In this document: positions 1 through 7,508 of the stretch, piece after piece
How the letters are laid out: the number at the start of each line of letters is the position of its first letter
Position numbering within the stretch: the stretch's first letter is position 1
Origin: Methanosarcinales archaeon
GTDB lineage: Archaea > Halobacteriota > Syntropharchaeia > Alkanophagales > Methanospirareceae
DNA: 18,027 nt
Assembly: GCA_025464345.1 (NCBI GenBank)
Contig: JAODGP010000029.1
Coordinates: 1-18,027 of the forward strand
Direction of reading: 5' to 3'
Translations under genes and position numbers: made by a program
Notes under the pieces: generated by a model
The model's input: the letters and a program-made list of their open reading frames with translations, nothing else
Database searches by the model: none
What the model was told of the DNA's origin: nothing

Positions 1-218
1 GAAAAATATTTGGGTGTCAAATTGCTATTTCTGAAAGTCAAGTAAAAGTCATTAAAGGTTGAGGGTTAGAAACGCTTCACCCAAATTGCATTCTTTCGGG
101 ATAGCTGGGTGCTTGATGCTTGAAAAAGTTTATAGATCAAAGCAATTTATCAAAATTTGCTTTATAAACGATCTCCCCGCGTAGTTCATGAGTTTGGGAT
201 CTGATGCTCGTGCAACTC
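1..218. other. AT-rich intergenic flank, no gene seen
   Basis: This stretch lies beyond the stop codon of trmY and has no convincing coding frame. It is clearly AT-richer than the genes (about 30% GC in 121-180). A short inverted repeat, AAAGCAA at 139-145 and TTGCTTT at 157-163, is followed on the minus strand by a run of five T's (about 124-128), so it could mark the end of the trkH-trmY transcript. TATA-like strings near 129-136 and 161-168 have no recognisable gene behind them. I found no convincing tRNA or C/D-box RNA in it. Confidence 0.5.
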
Positions 219-791
219 TTACCGACCGTGGTATCTATCCAGTATATAATTGATTATAGTTATGCACTGCGAGGAGAGGTAGGAGATCCTGCCGAGCGAT
301 ATCTTTTCGTGCGGGAAGCGAGTGACGAAACCCTCCTCCTTCGCCGGCAGTCCCAGATGGTCGCCGAGTACAAATACCGCATCTTCGCTCAGCTCTACAC
401 CCTCTATATCCTTACCCTTCTCATGCAGTATGTAAAAGAACCTGCCCTTAGCGGCTAATTCGCTGATCAGTTCCTGAAAGCTCTGCCTGCGTACACGGAT
501 ACCCGGATTCCTGCCCTTAGACGCCTTCTTTATCCATGATGCTATGCTCCGCTCGTCAGGTGAGACCCCGCGGAGTGAACTCCCGTAAAATGTTATCACC
601 TTCGGTGGCTCTGGACCACCACATGCGACTATATGCACACATGTGTCCCGTCTCAGATCGTGACTCAGCCACAGTGCGTTGCATACGCATCTCGCAACGA
701 GATCCATTCGCCCACCCCTGCCCGGCAGGTCATTCAGCGGGAAATCACTGCTCGTAGCCGCTTTCCTCGCATATATCACGAATTCCCTCAT
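219..791 (-). CDS. trmY: tRNA (pseudouridine(54)-N(1))-methyltransferase TrmY
   Basis: SPOUT-class methyltransferase (formerly DUF358) that uses SAM to methylate N1 of pseudouridine 54 in the T-loop of archaeal tRNAs. The 190-residue product matches the family almost end to end: an N-terminal MREFVIYARKA, then LPGRGGRMDLVARC, PDERSIASWIKKA in the middle, and the C-terminal FVLGDHLGLP and SLGRISYLSSQCITIINYILDR, which form the knotted SAM-binding part. The ATG at 791 is chosen because the family starts with MREF and it lies just 4 bases after the trkH stop; a TTG at 809 would add six residues and overlap trkH. It probably depends on the trkH transcript. Length is normal and no key segment is missing. 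Confidence 0.95.
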   Translation of the reverse strand: MREFVIYARKAATSSDFPLNDLPGRGGRMDLVARCVCNALWLSHDLRRDTCVHIVACGGPEPPKVITFYGSSLRGVSPDERSIASWIKKASKGRNPGIRVRRQSFQELISELAAKGRFFYILHEKGKDIEGVELSEDAVFVLGDHLGLPAKEEGFVTRFPHEKISLGRISYLSSQCITIINYILDRYHGR

Positions 792-795
792 CTCT

Positions 796-2253
796 TTAAA
801 ATGGTTCAAAACCTTTCAGCATCGCTCTCAGCAGCATCAGCACGGGTATTATCTCCAGCCGACCCACCCACATGTTAAAAATAAGCATCATCTTACCCGC
901 ACCCGGCAACCCGGGATTGGTCAGCCCGGTAGTGAGCCCCACGTTACCCTGTGCCGAGGCAACCTCGAAGATTATCTCACCCAGGTTGTAATGGCTACCC
1001 ACCACCGTGGTGAGCACACCAACCCCGATGATCAGGAAGAAGATCCAGAGGATGATAATCAAGCTCGCTTCCGAGAATATCCGCACCATCTCCCACCTCT
1101 CCAGGAGTTTATCCCCCAGTCTAACCGCAATGATTGCCCGTGGCGGTAAGAAATTACGCTTCAAAGACCAGCGTATCCATTTGTAAGCTATTACCGCCCT
1201 TAATAATTTCACACCACCTGCGGTAGAACCCGTCGCACCCCCTATTACCATGCCCATCGTCACAATTAATATAGAAAGCAAATGCCATTCGCTCACATCC
1301 GTCGTCTGGAAACCCGTGCAGGTCATACCTGAAACAAGCTGGAATAGAGAATAGCGTGCGGTGGTGAAGATATCGCTACCGGTCATGAAGTAATTGGTGA
1401 CCAATAACGGTATGAGCAGTATGCTAAACATGACCATAAAGGTTATACACTGCGTATCCTTTATGTATGCCCTTATGTTGCCCTTCAATACACGGTAATG
1501 TACCAGAAATGGTATCGCACCAAGGATCATCATGGGAATAACTGCGAGTTCAATGATAAAGCTGTTATAAGAGGCTATTGAATTATCTGTAACTGAGAAT
1601 CCACCGGTGCCTATCGCGGTCATTGCGTGATTCATCGCTTCCCATGGCTTCATACCGGCGATAAAGAAGATGAGTATCCCCATAGACGTGAGGAATAGAT
1701 AGATCCACCATGTCATTCTCACTGTGGATATGATACTCGGCTTTATCCGTTCCTCACGCGCTTCCGCACGGTAAAGGACGTACGCACCCGTTCCCGGGCG
1801 CGCCAGAATCGTTAACATCAGGACTATCACGCCTACCCCGCCCACCCACTGCATCAGACTGCGCCAGAACTGTATGGTATGAGTGAGCCTTGATGGATGA
1901 GTGACCATTGTAAGACCCGTACCTGTCCAGCCGGACATAGACTCGAAATAAGCGTCCAGGGGGTTCATATCTTCTATCAGGACGAAGAGTATAGCGCTGA
2001 AAGCCGGAACAATCAGCCATACCAGTGCTGCACATACCATTGCATGCTTGTACTCAGGATCACGAGTGGTACGGAAGAACAACCGTAACAGGAGCCCGAT
2101 GAGTACGACACCCGTACCAGTAGCAATAACTGGCATCATGACATCCTCATGGAATATGAATGCGATAACGAGCAGAGAAAGTATCAGTACGCCCAGTATT
2201 ATGAGGATACCACCGAGGTCCCGGAGTACCAGGCTCAGGTTTGATAATCCCAT
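796..2253 (-). CDS. trkH: Trk-type potassium uptake channel subunit TrkH
   Basis: Integral membrane K+ transporter of the TrkH/KtrB superfamily, 485 residues. Four P-loop filter segments can be read in order: SGWTGTGLT (about 107-115), AIGTGGFS, SGMTCTGFQTTD and SAQGNVGLTTG, each with the conserved filter glycine; hydrophobic helices lie between them. The family normally works with a cytoplasmic RCK regulator (TrkA), which is not in this window. The ATG at 2253 is preferred over a TTG at 2280, because the TTG sits inside an AT-rich TATA-like stretch (about 2280-2288) that is well placed to drive a leaderless transcript starting near 2253. trmY follows 4 bases downstream, so the two form a likely operon, divergent from hisH. 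Confidence 0.93.
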   Translation of the reverse strand: MGLSNLSLVLRDLGGILIILGVLILSLLVIAFIFHEDVMMPVIATGTGVVLIGLLLRLFFRTTRDPEYKHAMVCAALVWLIVPAFSAILFVLIEDMNPLDAYFESMSGWTGTGLTMVTHPSRLTHTIQFWRSLMQWVGGVGVIVLMLTILARPGTGAYVLYRAEAREERIKPSIISTVRMTWWIYLFLTSMGILIFFIAGMKPWEAMNHAMTAIGTGGFSVTDNSIASYNSFIIELAVIPMMILGAIPFLVHYRVLKGNIRAYIKDTQCITFMVMFSILLIPLLVTNYFMTGSDIFTTARYSLFQLVSGMTCTGFQTTDVSEWHLLSILIVTMGMVIGGATGSTAGGVKLLRAVIAYKWIRWSLKRNFLPPRAIIAVRLGDKLLERWEMVRIFSEASLIIILWIFFLIIGVGVLTTVVGSHYNLGEIIFEVASAQGNVGLTTGLTNPGLPGAGKMMLIFNMWVGRLEIIPVLMLLRAMLKGFEPF

Positions 2254-2300
2254 GGGAGTATTAAATGTTGGAATACGCAAATAAAAATGCTATGTGAAAG
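2254..2300. promoter_or_regulatory. Compact divergent promoter region, trkH / hisH
   Basis: Only 47 bases separate the chosen trkH and hisH start codons. On the minus strand an AT-rich TATA-like segment lies near 2280-2288, about 30 bases before the trkH ATG. On the plus strand an AT-rich element (TATTAAAT, about 2259-2266) lies about 38 bases before the hisH ATG. Neither gene has a strong Shine-Dalgarno, which agrees with leaderless or very short-leader transcripts. The assignment rests on position and base composition only. Confidence 0.45.
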
Positions 2301-2906
2301 ATGATCGCGATCGTGGATTATGGCATGGGGAATATATTCAGCATATATAACGGGCTGAAGAAGGTATGTGACCGTGTGGTGCTCATCAATGAGAGGAATA
2401 TCACCGATATGCGAGATGCAGATGGTATTGTCATACCTGGTGTGGGCGCATTTGACGATGGTGTAAGGCACCTGAAACGTTTCTCTGATCTGCTACTCAC
2501 GATTGTCGGGTCTGGTGTGCCTCTACTCGGTATATGCATAGGCATGCAACTGCTATTTGAAACGAGCGAGGAGGGCGAGGAGAAGGGACATGGGCTCATA
2601 CCCGGCAGGGTTGTTCGTCTGCCACCATCCCTCAGAGTGCCGCATATGGGCTGGAACAATCTCCATTTACATCGCTACTCCGAACTGCTTGACGGGATTA
2701 CAGAATCTGATTACTTCTATTTCGTGCATTCTTATTACTGCGCGCCACGGAACGATTCGGATATAATTGCGTCGGTGGATTACGGCATACAACTACCTGC
2801 GGTGGTGAATCGTGCCAGTATCTACGGGGTGCAGTTCCATCCAGAGAAGTCATCACGAAAGGGACTGCGGATATTAGCCAATTTCGTAGAGCTCTGCAAG
2901 TGCTGA
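2301..2906 (+). CDS. hisH: Imidazole glycerol phosphate synthase, glutaminase subunit HisH
   Basis: Class I glutamine amidotransferase that releases ammonia from glutamine and passes it to HisF, which makes imidazole glycerol phosphate and AICAR in histidine synthesis. The 201-residue protein has the family start MIAIVDYGMGN, the oxyanion region PGVGAF (46-51), the nucleophile Cys79 in GICIGMQLLF, the FVHSYY motif near 141-146, and the His180/Glu182 pair in QFHPEKS, so the catalytic triad is complete. HisF and the other his genes are not in the window, so the pathway must be scattered. A HAD phosphatase follows 58 bases downstream on the same strand. Confidence 0.97.
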   Translation: MIAIVDYGMGNIFSIYNGLKKVCDRVVLINERNITDMRDADGIVIPGVGAFDDGVRHLKRFSDLLLTIVGSGVPLLGICIGMQLLFETSEEGEEKGHGLIPGRVVRLPPSLRVPHMGWNNLHLHRYSELLDGITESDYFYFVHSYYCAPRNDSDIIASVDYGIQLPAVVNRASIYGVQFHPEKSSRKGLRILANFVELCKC

Positions 2907-2964
2907 TGCGTGTGGCTCAACAGTAAACGATTAAACCACTGACGAGATAATAAGATATAAGAGT

Positions 2965-3588
2965 ATGAAAATGGAAGTGGAAGCAGTGCTCTTCGACCTC
3001 GATGGTGTACTGATAAACTCATTTGAGAGCTGGTATCGGGCATTTAATGCGATGTTACGTATGTATGGGCGTGAGGAACTGAGCAGAGAGGCATTCAGGG
3101 CGAGATGCTGGGGTCCCGACCTCAGGCATAATCTGGATGCATGGGGGCTCGACGAAGATGCTGGCAGGTACTGCATAAACGAGCAGTTGCGGCTTGTTGA
3201 GCTCATAGAGCTATTCCCCGGTGCAAAGGATGTGCTGGCTCGTATAAAGAGCAGATACAAAACGGGACTGGTGACGAACACGCCCAGGAAGAATGTATCC
3301 CTGATACTGAATCATTTCCATATCACGCATCTGTTCGATGTCATCATCACGGGCGATGATGTACATGAGGCAAAGCCCGATGCTGAGATGGTGATCGAAG
3401 CATGCAATCGGCTGAAAGTGGAGCCTGAGAATGCCGTGCTCGTGGGTGATACCGATAGCGATTTCAAAGCGGGTAAATCGGCTGGCTGTACGGTCATAAG
3501 CGTGGAGACGAGCGGCGCTGCTGTATCATCAAAAGGGGACATGCACATATGTAATCTCTACGAGCTACTGACAATCCTGGGCTTATAA
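2965..3588 (+). CDS. HAD-superfamily phosphatase (phosphoglycolate phosphatase-like)
   Basis: A 207-residue hydrolase of the haloacid dehalogenase superfamily with a helical cap. All four motifs are visible: motif I FDLDGVLINS with nucleophile Asp11 and Asp13, motif II LVTNT with Thr104, motif III Lys137 in EAKPD, and motif IV VGDTDSDF with Asp162 and Asp166. The cap lies between about residues 20 and 85. The family covers phosphoglycolate phosphatase, beta-phosphoglucomutase and several sugar or amino-acid phosphate phosphatases, so the substrate cannot be read from sequence. Being just downstream of hisH makes histidinol-phosphate a possible substrate, but that is only inference. ATG 2965 is used; ATG 2971 is an alternative. 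Confidence 0.88.
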   Translation: MKMEVEAVLFDLDGVLINSFESWYRAFNAMLRMYGREELSREAFRARCWGPDLRHNLDAWGLDEDAGRYCINEQLRLVELIELFPGAKDVLARIKSRYKTGLVTNTPRKNVSLILNHFHITHLFDVIITGDDVHEAKPDAEMVIEACNRLKVEPENAVLVGDTDSDFKAGKSAGCTVISVETSGAAVSSKGDMHICNLYELLTILGL

Positions 3589-3814
3589 CGTCCCGGAAGC
3601 AGGAATATTCAGAACCACTGTTTTTGCTTGATTCACCATAAACAAAGCGCTCATTGCCGGGTCTAAAAAATGTAAAAAGGGAGGATTGAGAAGATTAACA
3701 GGATTCTTTCTGACCCCCCAATATATGTGGAGGAGAGCCATGCATTAAACCGTGTACGTGATACCTGCGATAAAGCTTTATTAGAATGGTGATGAACAAT
3801 ACAAATAACCGAGC
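3589..3814 (+). other. Intergenic region with possible short coding remnant
   Basis: This 226-base gap holds a T-rich stretch (about 3617-3624) that may end the hisH-HAD transcript. From about 3679 to 3792 there is an open frame that reads like protein (SDPPIYVEES, then DTCDKALLEW before a TGA at 3790-3792), but it has no ATG in frame. Its first plausible start is a GTG at 3727, which would give only 21 residues. Across it, a purine-rich Shine-Dalgarno-like GGAGGAG (3729-3735) precedes an ATG at 3740 that runs into a stop after two codons. It may be a decayed gene end, a leader peptide or chance. Confidence 0.3.
3772..3784 (+). promoter_or_regulatory. TATA-like element upstream of the aminotransferase gene
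   Basis: An AAAGCTTTATTA stretch lies about 36 bases before the ATG at 3815. That spacing would put transcription start some ten bases before the start codon. There is no good Shine-Dalgarno before the ATG, in keeping with a very short leader. The call rests on position and composition. Confidence 0.4.
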
Positions 3815-4951
3815 ATGAGCCTCTTTGCAGCCCGTATGCGAGATGTGAAACCATCCGCAACGTTCAGGTACGATGCAGCGGCGAAGAAGCCGGGCGTGAT
3901 CAATCTCACGATTGGCAGACCGGGCTTTGATACGCCGGTGGTGATAAAGGAAGCGGCGAAACGCGCACTGGACGAAGGTAAAGTCCATTATACCCCGTCA
4001 AAGGGCATACCAGAGCTGAGAGAGGCGATTGCCGCCAAACTGGAACGCGAGAACAACATAAAGGGCATTGATGCAGACAGAATAGTGGTTTCAGGCGGTG
4101 GCAAGCAGATATTGTACTGCATATTGATGGCACTTGCGGGTAACGGCGATGTCGTTGCGATTCCGAACCCTTCGTGGGTGAGCTACGAGGCGCAAATTCG
4201 GCTGGCGGGTGCCGAAGTCGCATGGCTGAAATTGAATCCAGAGGCTGGCTTTATACCCGATGACGAGTTCCTAACGGCACTTGAGAGCAGTAAAGCCAAA
4301 CTGTTAATTCTGAATTCTCCGGCAAATCCCACCGGCGCAGTCTTTCCCGAACGTGTAATCAAAGCGATACTGGAAATCTGTGAAGACAATGGTATATACG
4401 TGATCTCAGATGAGGTGTATGAGAAGCTGATCTACGAAGGCAGGCATTACAGCCCAGCCAGCGAATACGAGAATGTGATAACCGTGAATGCGTTCAGCAA
4501 GACGTACAGTATGACCGGCTGGCGGCTCGGTTACTGCGCTTGCGCCGATCGCGCGGTGATTGATAAGATAGAGATAGTGCATCAGCAGTCACTCTCATGC
4601 TGTACTTCGTTCGCGCAATATGGTGCTCTGGCATCATTCACGAAGGATGCGGAAGATGCGATGGCGCGTATGATAGAAGAGCTGAGAGCACGCAGGGATT
4701 ATGTGATGGAACGGCTAAACGAGCTGGACAATATAGTGTGTGAGAAGCCGGGTGGTGCGTTCTACGTGTTCCCGTATATCAGAGACGTTGATGATTACGA
4801 GCTGGCGGACAGGCTGCTGAGCCGTGGTGTGGCTGTGATACCAGGTAGCGCATTCGGGACACAGGGGCGCGGATGTATCAGGATAAGTTATGGTGGTGCG
4901 GACCTGAATATGCTCTCTCAGGCATTTGACAGGATGGCAGAATGCATGTGA
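3815..4951 (+). CDS. Class I PLP aminotransferase (aspartate aminotransferase-like)
   Basis: A 378-residue fold-type I aminotransferase of the prokaryotic aspartate aminotransferase subgroup (I-gamma/Ib). Landmarks: NLTIGRPGFDTP near the N-terminus, HYTPSKGIPELREAIA (58-73), NSPANPTG with Asn171, SDEVYEKL with Asp199 and Tyr202, the PLP lysine Lys229 in NAFSKTYSMTGWRLGY, and the carboxylate-binding Arg356 in IRISYG. It most likely swaps amino groups between aspartate (or another amino acid) and 2-oxoglutarate; the exact substrate cannot be fixed by eye. It lies between the HAD gene and glnA on the same strand, within a nitrogen-metabolism group. A second ATG at 3836 is less likely because the family usually has the MRDVKPS stretch inside the protein. 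Confidence 0.93.
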   Translation: MSLFAARMRDVKPSATFRYDAAAKKPGVINLTIGRPGFDTPVVIKEAAKRALDEGKVHYTPSKGIPELREAIAAKLERENNIKGIDADRIVVSGGGKQILYCILMALAGNGDVVAIPNPSWVSYEAQIRLAGAEVAWLKLNPEAGFIPDDEFLTALESSKAKLLILNSPANPTGAVFPERVIKAILEICEDNGIYVISDEVYEKLIYEGRHYSPASEYENVITVNAFSKTYSMTGWRLGYCACADRAVIDKIEIVHQQSLSCCTSFAQYGALASFTKDAEDAMARMIEELRARRDYVMERLNELDNIVCEKPGGAFYVFPYIRDVDDYELADRLLSRGVAVIPGSAFGTQGRGCIRISYGGADLNMLSQAFDRMAECM

Positions 4952-4982
4952 TCAGGAAACATGGTAACGGCAGGGGATGCAA

Positions 4983-4998
4983 CGAAATCAAATATTTT
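4983..4998 (+). promoter_or_regulatory. BRE/TATA promoter of glnA
   Basis: A CGAAA BRE-like element (4983-4987) is followed directly by AAATATTTT (4990-4998). Transcription would begin near 5020, just ahead of the Shine-Dalgarno at 5022-5028. This supports the ATG at 5034 rather than the upstream ATG at 4977, which lies before the promoter. Confidence 0.55.
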
Positions 4999-5021
4999 CA
5001 GGTCGTGGACTGCACCATAAT

Positions 5022-5028
5022 GGAGTGA
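5022..5028 (+). promoter_or_regulatory. Shine-Dalgarno of glnA
   Basis: GGAGTGA, complementary to the archaeal anti-Shine-Dalgarno apart from one base, sits 5 bases before the ATG at 5034. It decides the start: the longer frame from 4977 adds 19 residues that do not belong to the family. Confidence 0.65.
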
Positions 5029-5033
5029 AGAAT

Positions 5034-6371
5034 ATGAGGTCAGAAGCGGATACGAAGGATGAAGTACTTGAGATAGTAAAAAAGCGGGATGTGAAATTCA
5101 TCGGACTCTGGTTCACCGACATACTGGGCAGACTGAAGAGCGTTACCATCTCTGTTAGCGAGTTAAGGACCGCATTTGATGAGGGTATGGGCTTTGACGG
5201 CTCCTCGATCAAGGGGTTCGCAAGGATTGACGAGAGTGATATGCTCGTCAAACCCGACCCAACTACGTTCTGCATCATTCCGTGGAGACAGAATGGTGAT
5301 GTGGTTGCGCGGATGTTCTGCGATGTTTTAAATCCGGATGGCAGTCATTATGAAGGTGACCCGCGGTATATATTGAAGAAGAACCTGGATCGGTTGCGGG
5401 AAGAATACGGCTATACCTTTTATCTCGGTCCCGAACTGGAATATTTCTATTTCAAGGACGAGAGGAATCCAGAGGTGCTGGATGAGGGCGGATACTTCGA
5501 CTTGATGACACTGGATGCGGGCAGCGACTTCCGAAGAGATACGGTATTAATGCTGGAGGCAATGGGTATAAAAGTGGAAGCGAGCCACCATGAGGTCGCA
5601 CCTTCACAGCACGAGATAGACCTGCGTTACAGGGATGCTCTCACGATGGCAGACCAGGTGATGACTTATCGGATTGTGGTAAAGGAAGTAGCAAAGCAAC
5701 ACGGATGTTACGCAACATTCATGCCAAAGCCCATCTTCGGTGTGAATGGCTCCGGAATGCACGTGCATCAATCATTATTCAAGGGGGATAAGAACGTGTT
5801 CTTCGACCGTGATGGCGAGTATCAGCTGTCTGAACTCGCAAAATGGTATATTGCCGGGTTGTTAAGACACGCACCTGAGATAACTTCGGTCACCAATCAG
5901 TGGATAAATTCGTACAAGCGGCTGGTTCCGGGCTATGAAGCGCCCGTATACATCACGTGGGCGCGTCGCAACCGCTCTACACTTGTAAGAGTGCCGATGT
6001 ATAAGCCGGGTAAAGAGGAAGCGACACGTGTGGAATATCGCAGTCCTGACCCGGCATGCAATCCCTACCTGGCGTTCTCGGTGATGCTTGCTGCCGGCAT
6101 GGCGGGCATAAAAAACAGGTATGAGCTGCCACCACCCACGGAAAAGGATGTTTACATAATGAGTGATGATGAGCGGATGAGGGAAGGTATAAAGACGCTA
6201 CCCGGGAGTTTGATTGAGGCGATATCGCTGACAAAGCGGAGTAAACTGGTAAGAGAAGCTCTGGGTGATCACATCTTTAACAACTTCATCACCTCGAAGC
6301 TCGTGGAGTGGGACAGATATCGCGTGAACGTAACAGAATGGGAGTTGAAGGAGTATTTAAGCGTACTGTGA
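5034..6371 (+). CDS. glnA: Type I glutamine synthetase
   Basis: Makes glutamine from glutamate, ammonia and ATP as a cytoplasmic dodecamer. The 445-residue length matches the shorter I-alpha type. Visible family blocks: the N-terminal beta-grasp with LWFTDILGRLKS, the loop GMGFDGSSIKGFARIDESDM (51-70), YLGPELEYFYF with metal-binding glutamates, the ATP-site NGSGMHVHQSL, VPGYEAPVYITWARRNRS, and EYRSPDPACNPYLAFSVML. The loop that carries the adenylylated tyrosine in I-beta enzymes (usually NLYxLPPEE) reads NRYELPPPTEKD, so adenylylation control is not expected; effector or PII-type control is more likely. No glnK or amt gene is nearby. The start is set by a good Shine-Dalgarno and promoter. Confidence 0.97.
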   Translation: MRSEADTKDEVLEIVKKRDVKFIGLWFTDILGRLKSVTISVSELRTAFDEGMGFDGSSIKGFARIDESDMLVKPDPTTFCIIPWRQNGDVVARMFCDVLNPDGSHYEGDPRYILKKNLDRLREEYGYTFYLGPELEYFYFKDERNPEVLDEGGYFDLMTLDAGSDFRRDTVLMLEAMGIKVEASHHEVAPSQHEIDLRYRDALTMADQVMTYRIVVKEVAKQHGCYATFMPKPIFGVNGSGMHVHQSLFKGDKNVFFDRDGEYQLSELAKWYIAGLLRHAPEITSVTNQWINSYKRLVPGYEAPVYITWARRNRSTLVRVPMYKPGKEEATRVEYRSPDPACNPYLAFSVMLAAGMAGIKNRYELPPPTEKDVYIMSDDERMREGIKTLPGSLIEAISLTKRSKLVREALGDHIFNNFITSKLVEWDRYRVNVTEWELKEYLSVL

Positions 6372-6391
6372 TGCCCGAAAAATGACTCTAT

Positions 6392-6405
6392 ATTACGTAA
6401 TTTTT
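6392..6405 (+). terminator. Possible glnA terminator
   Basis: A perfect 10-base palindrome ATTACGTAAT (6392-6401) runs straight into a five-T tract, 20 bases after the glnA stop. The gap is only 42 bases long and also receives the convergent transcript of the small membrane-protein gene, so it may stop both. The T tract is the better signal, since archaeal termination depends mostly on it. Confidence 0.4.
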
Positions 6406-6413
6406 CCACTTCC

Positions 6414-6779
6414 TCAAAAAGCTCCTTCATATCCAGCCAAAATCGCTCTTACAACGACGCCGACGAGTAATGCAAAGGTTATGCTCAAAAGAGTTCCGAT
6501 TAAATAGTACTCAGCCATCTTCCTGTCTTTTAATTCATTGAACCTTGCAATAGATTTGGCGGCGAAAATAACCGTTATTGCTGTGTACTGATCGACCAGT
6601 ACAAAGGTCAAAACCATCACCCTCTCTATTATCCCTATTATCGTACCAGCACCTCTCAAACCGCTCATTTCCACTTCTTCCTCGTATCGCCTGAGCATTA
6701 ACCTGATGAAATACGCACCGGCAATAACAGCGAGATAAGCAGAAACGAGGATAGCGATTTTAAAGTACACCCTCACCAC
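6414..6779 (-). CDS. Small membrane protein, SatD partner (resembles C-terminal half of DUF3307 proteins)
   Basis: About 121 residues with hydrophobic segments at about 5-29, 45-76 (probably two helices) and 91-115, so 3-4 membrane spans. A conserved-looking core reads GTIIGIIERVM, then AAKSIARFNELKDR, then AEYYLIGTLLS. From memory this pattern occurs in the C-terminal part of DUF3307 proteins that are often encoded next to SatD genes; the N-terminal DUF3307 domain is absent here. Function is unknown. The gene overlaps the end of the SatD gene by 20 bases, so the two are probably translationally coupled. Start codons are GTG only: 6779, 6776 or 6770 are possible, and the GGTGAG upstream fits 6770 best. 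Its base composition is AT-richer than the flanking genes. Confidence 0.7.
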   Translation of the reverse strand: MVRVYFKIAILVSAYLAVIAGAYFIRLMLRRYEEEVEMSGLRGAGTIIGIIERVMVLTFVLVDQYTAITVIFAAKSIARFNELKDRKMAEYYLIGTLLSITFALLVGVVVRAILAGYEGAF

Positions 6780-7461
6780 TCACCTTATCAACCCTATCCG
6801 GTTCAATTTCTGATTTGAACCATTCACGGTTCAATGAATCCATCACCGCTTTTTCCGCTCCTCTCCATAAATGATATCTCCCTGTTCTCAACGTTTTATA
6901 TATGCTCCTTTCACCAACACCAAAATTCCTGGACGCCAACCTGACCGCCTCCCTGTTCTCTCCATGCCCCCTAAAATATATGATAATTTCCCTTTGCCTT
7001 TTTGTCCAGTTCCACATCACATCCGCCATGAAATTCAATAAACACGTAACAATCTCATCTATTTCCCACTTACTTCTGAATACAATCCAAAGATTATCCT
7101 TCTTTGCCCTTTCTAACGCTTCAGATGCTTTATGAAACGCTTCGCCATCTATCTCCCCGACATTTTCGCTCAATCTTGTAGATAACCCACCAACGCCTAT
7201 TCCCAGATAGAATTGATGACCGATGTTTTCGAAAAAAACAAGGTAAATATCGAACAAATATCTCGGTGAGGAAAGCATCCCCTGAAAACTATCGCCCCTG
7301 ACAACCACAAATTTTGCCACTATCTCTTCATTAAATCTCCTGTTGACTATTCTTAAAGCGTTTTTCAATTCTTCCTGTACTTCTGCTCTCTCCTTCAGCC
7401 TTCTTGAAGACTTCAGATCGCCGGTCACAACAACATACCAGTTCTGTGGTGTGTGAGTCAT
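6760..7461 (-). CDS. SatD-family protein with palm-like N-terminus and C-terminal HTH
   Basis: A 233-residue protein I assign to the SatD family (function not established; named for a Streptococcus mutans secretion and acid-tolerance locus). N-terminal half: a strand ending in TGDLKSSRRLKER (Asp15), a helix with VQEEL, then FVVVRGDSFQGML (Asp57), FYLGIGVGGLSTRL (84-97) and DGEAFHKASEALERAKKDN (105-123). This order recalls palm-fold nucleotide cyclases (see findings). The C-terminal part, about 152-200, reads like a helix-turn-helix (KRQREIII, then FGVGERSIYKTL), so DNA binding is plausible. The ATG at 7461 is the only good start. GC in sampled lines is 32-40% against about 57% in glnA and hemL, which suggests acquired DNA. 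Low GC, the membrane-protein overlap and the isolated position mark it as an accessory unit. Confidence 0.75.
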   Translation of the reverse strand: MTHTPQNWYVVVTGDLKSSRRLKERAEVQEELKNALRIVNRRFNEEIVAKFVVVRGDSFQGMLSSPRYLFDIYLVFFENIGHQFYLGIGVGGLSTRLSENVGEIDGEAFHKASEALERAKKDNLWIVFRSKWEIDEIVTCLLNFMADVMWNWTKRQREIIIYFRGHGENREAVRLASRNFGVGERSIYKTLRTGRYHLWRGAEKAVMDSLNREWFKSEIEPDRVDKVSGEGVL

Positions 7462-7492
7462 TTATTTGTTATTTTTGGTCTTATCCTGACTT

Positions 7493-7508
7493 TGTTTAAT
7501 TATTATAT
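7493..7508 (-). promoter_or_regulatory. TATA-rich promoter of the SatD / membrane-protein unit
   Basis: On the minus strand an ATATAATAATTAAAC stretch is centred about 39 bases before the SatD ATG at 7461, giving a leader of roughly a dozen bases. The same segment is AT-rich on the plus strand and could start a longer leader towards hemL, but hemL has its own TATA-like element (ATTTTTAT, 7628-7635). Confidence 0.45.

Noticed and set aside
139..163. Inverted repeat AAAGCAA/TTGCTTT as an attachment or operator site
   Set aside because: A 7-base stem in very AT-rich DNA is expected by chance; at most it helps to end the trmY transcript, so it is only mentioned in the flank entry.
679..1149. Plus-strand open frame of 156 codons across the trkH/trmY junction
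   Set aside because: Antisense to two recognised genes, rich in His/Pro/Gln, and without a promoter or ribosome binding site.
3789..3795. GTGATGA resembling a box C of a C/D guide RNA
   Set aside because: No matching box D (CTGA) follows at a suitable distance and no paired C'/D' boxes are seen.
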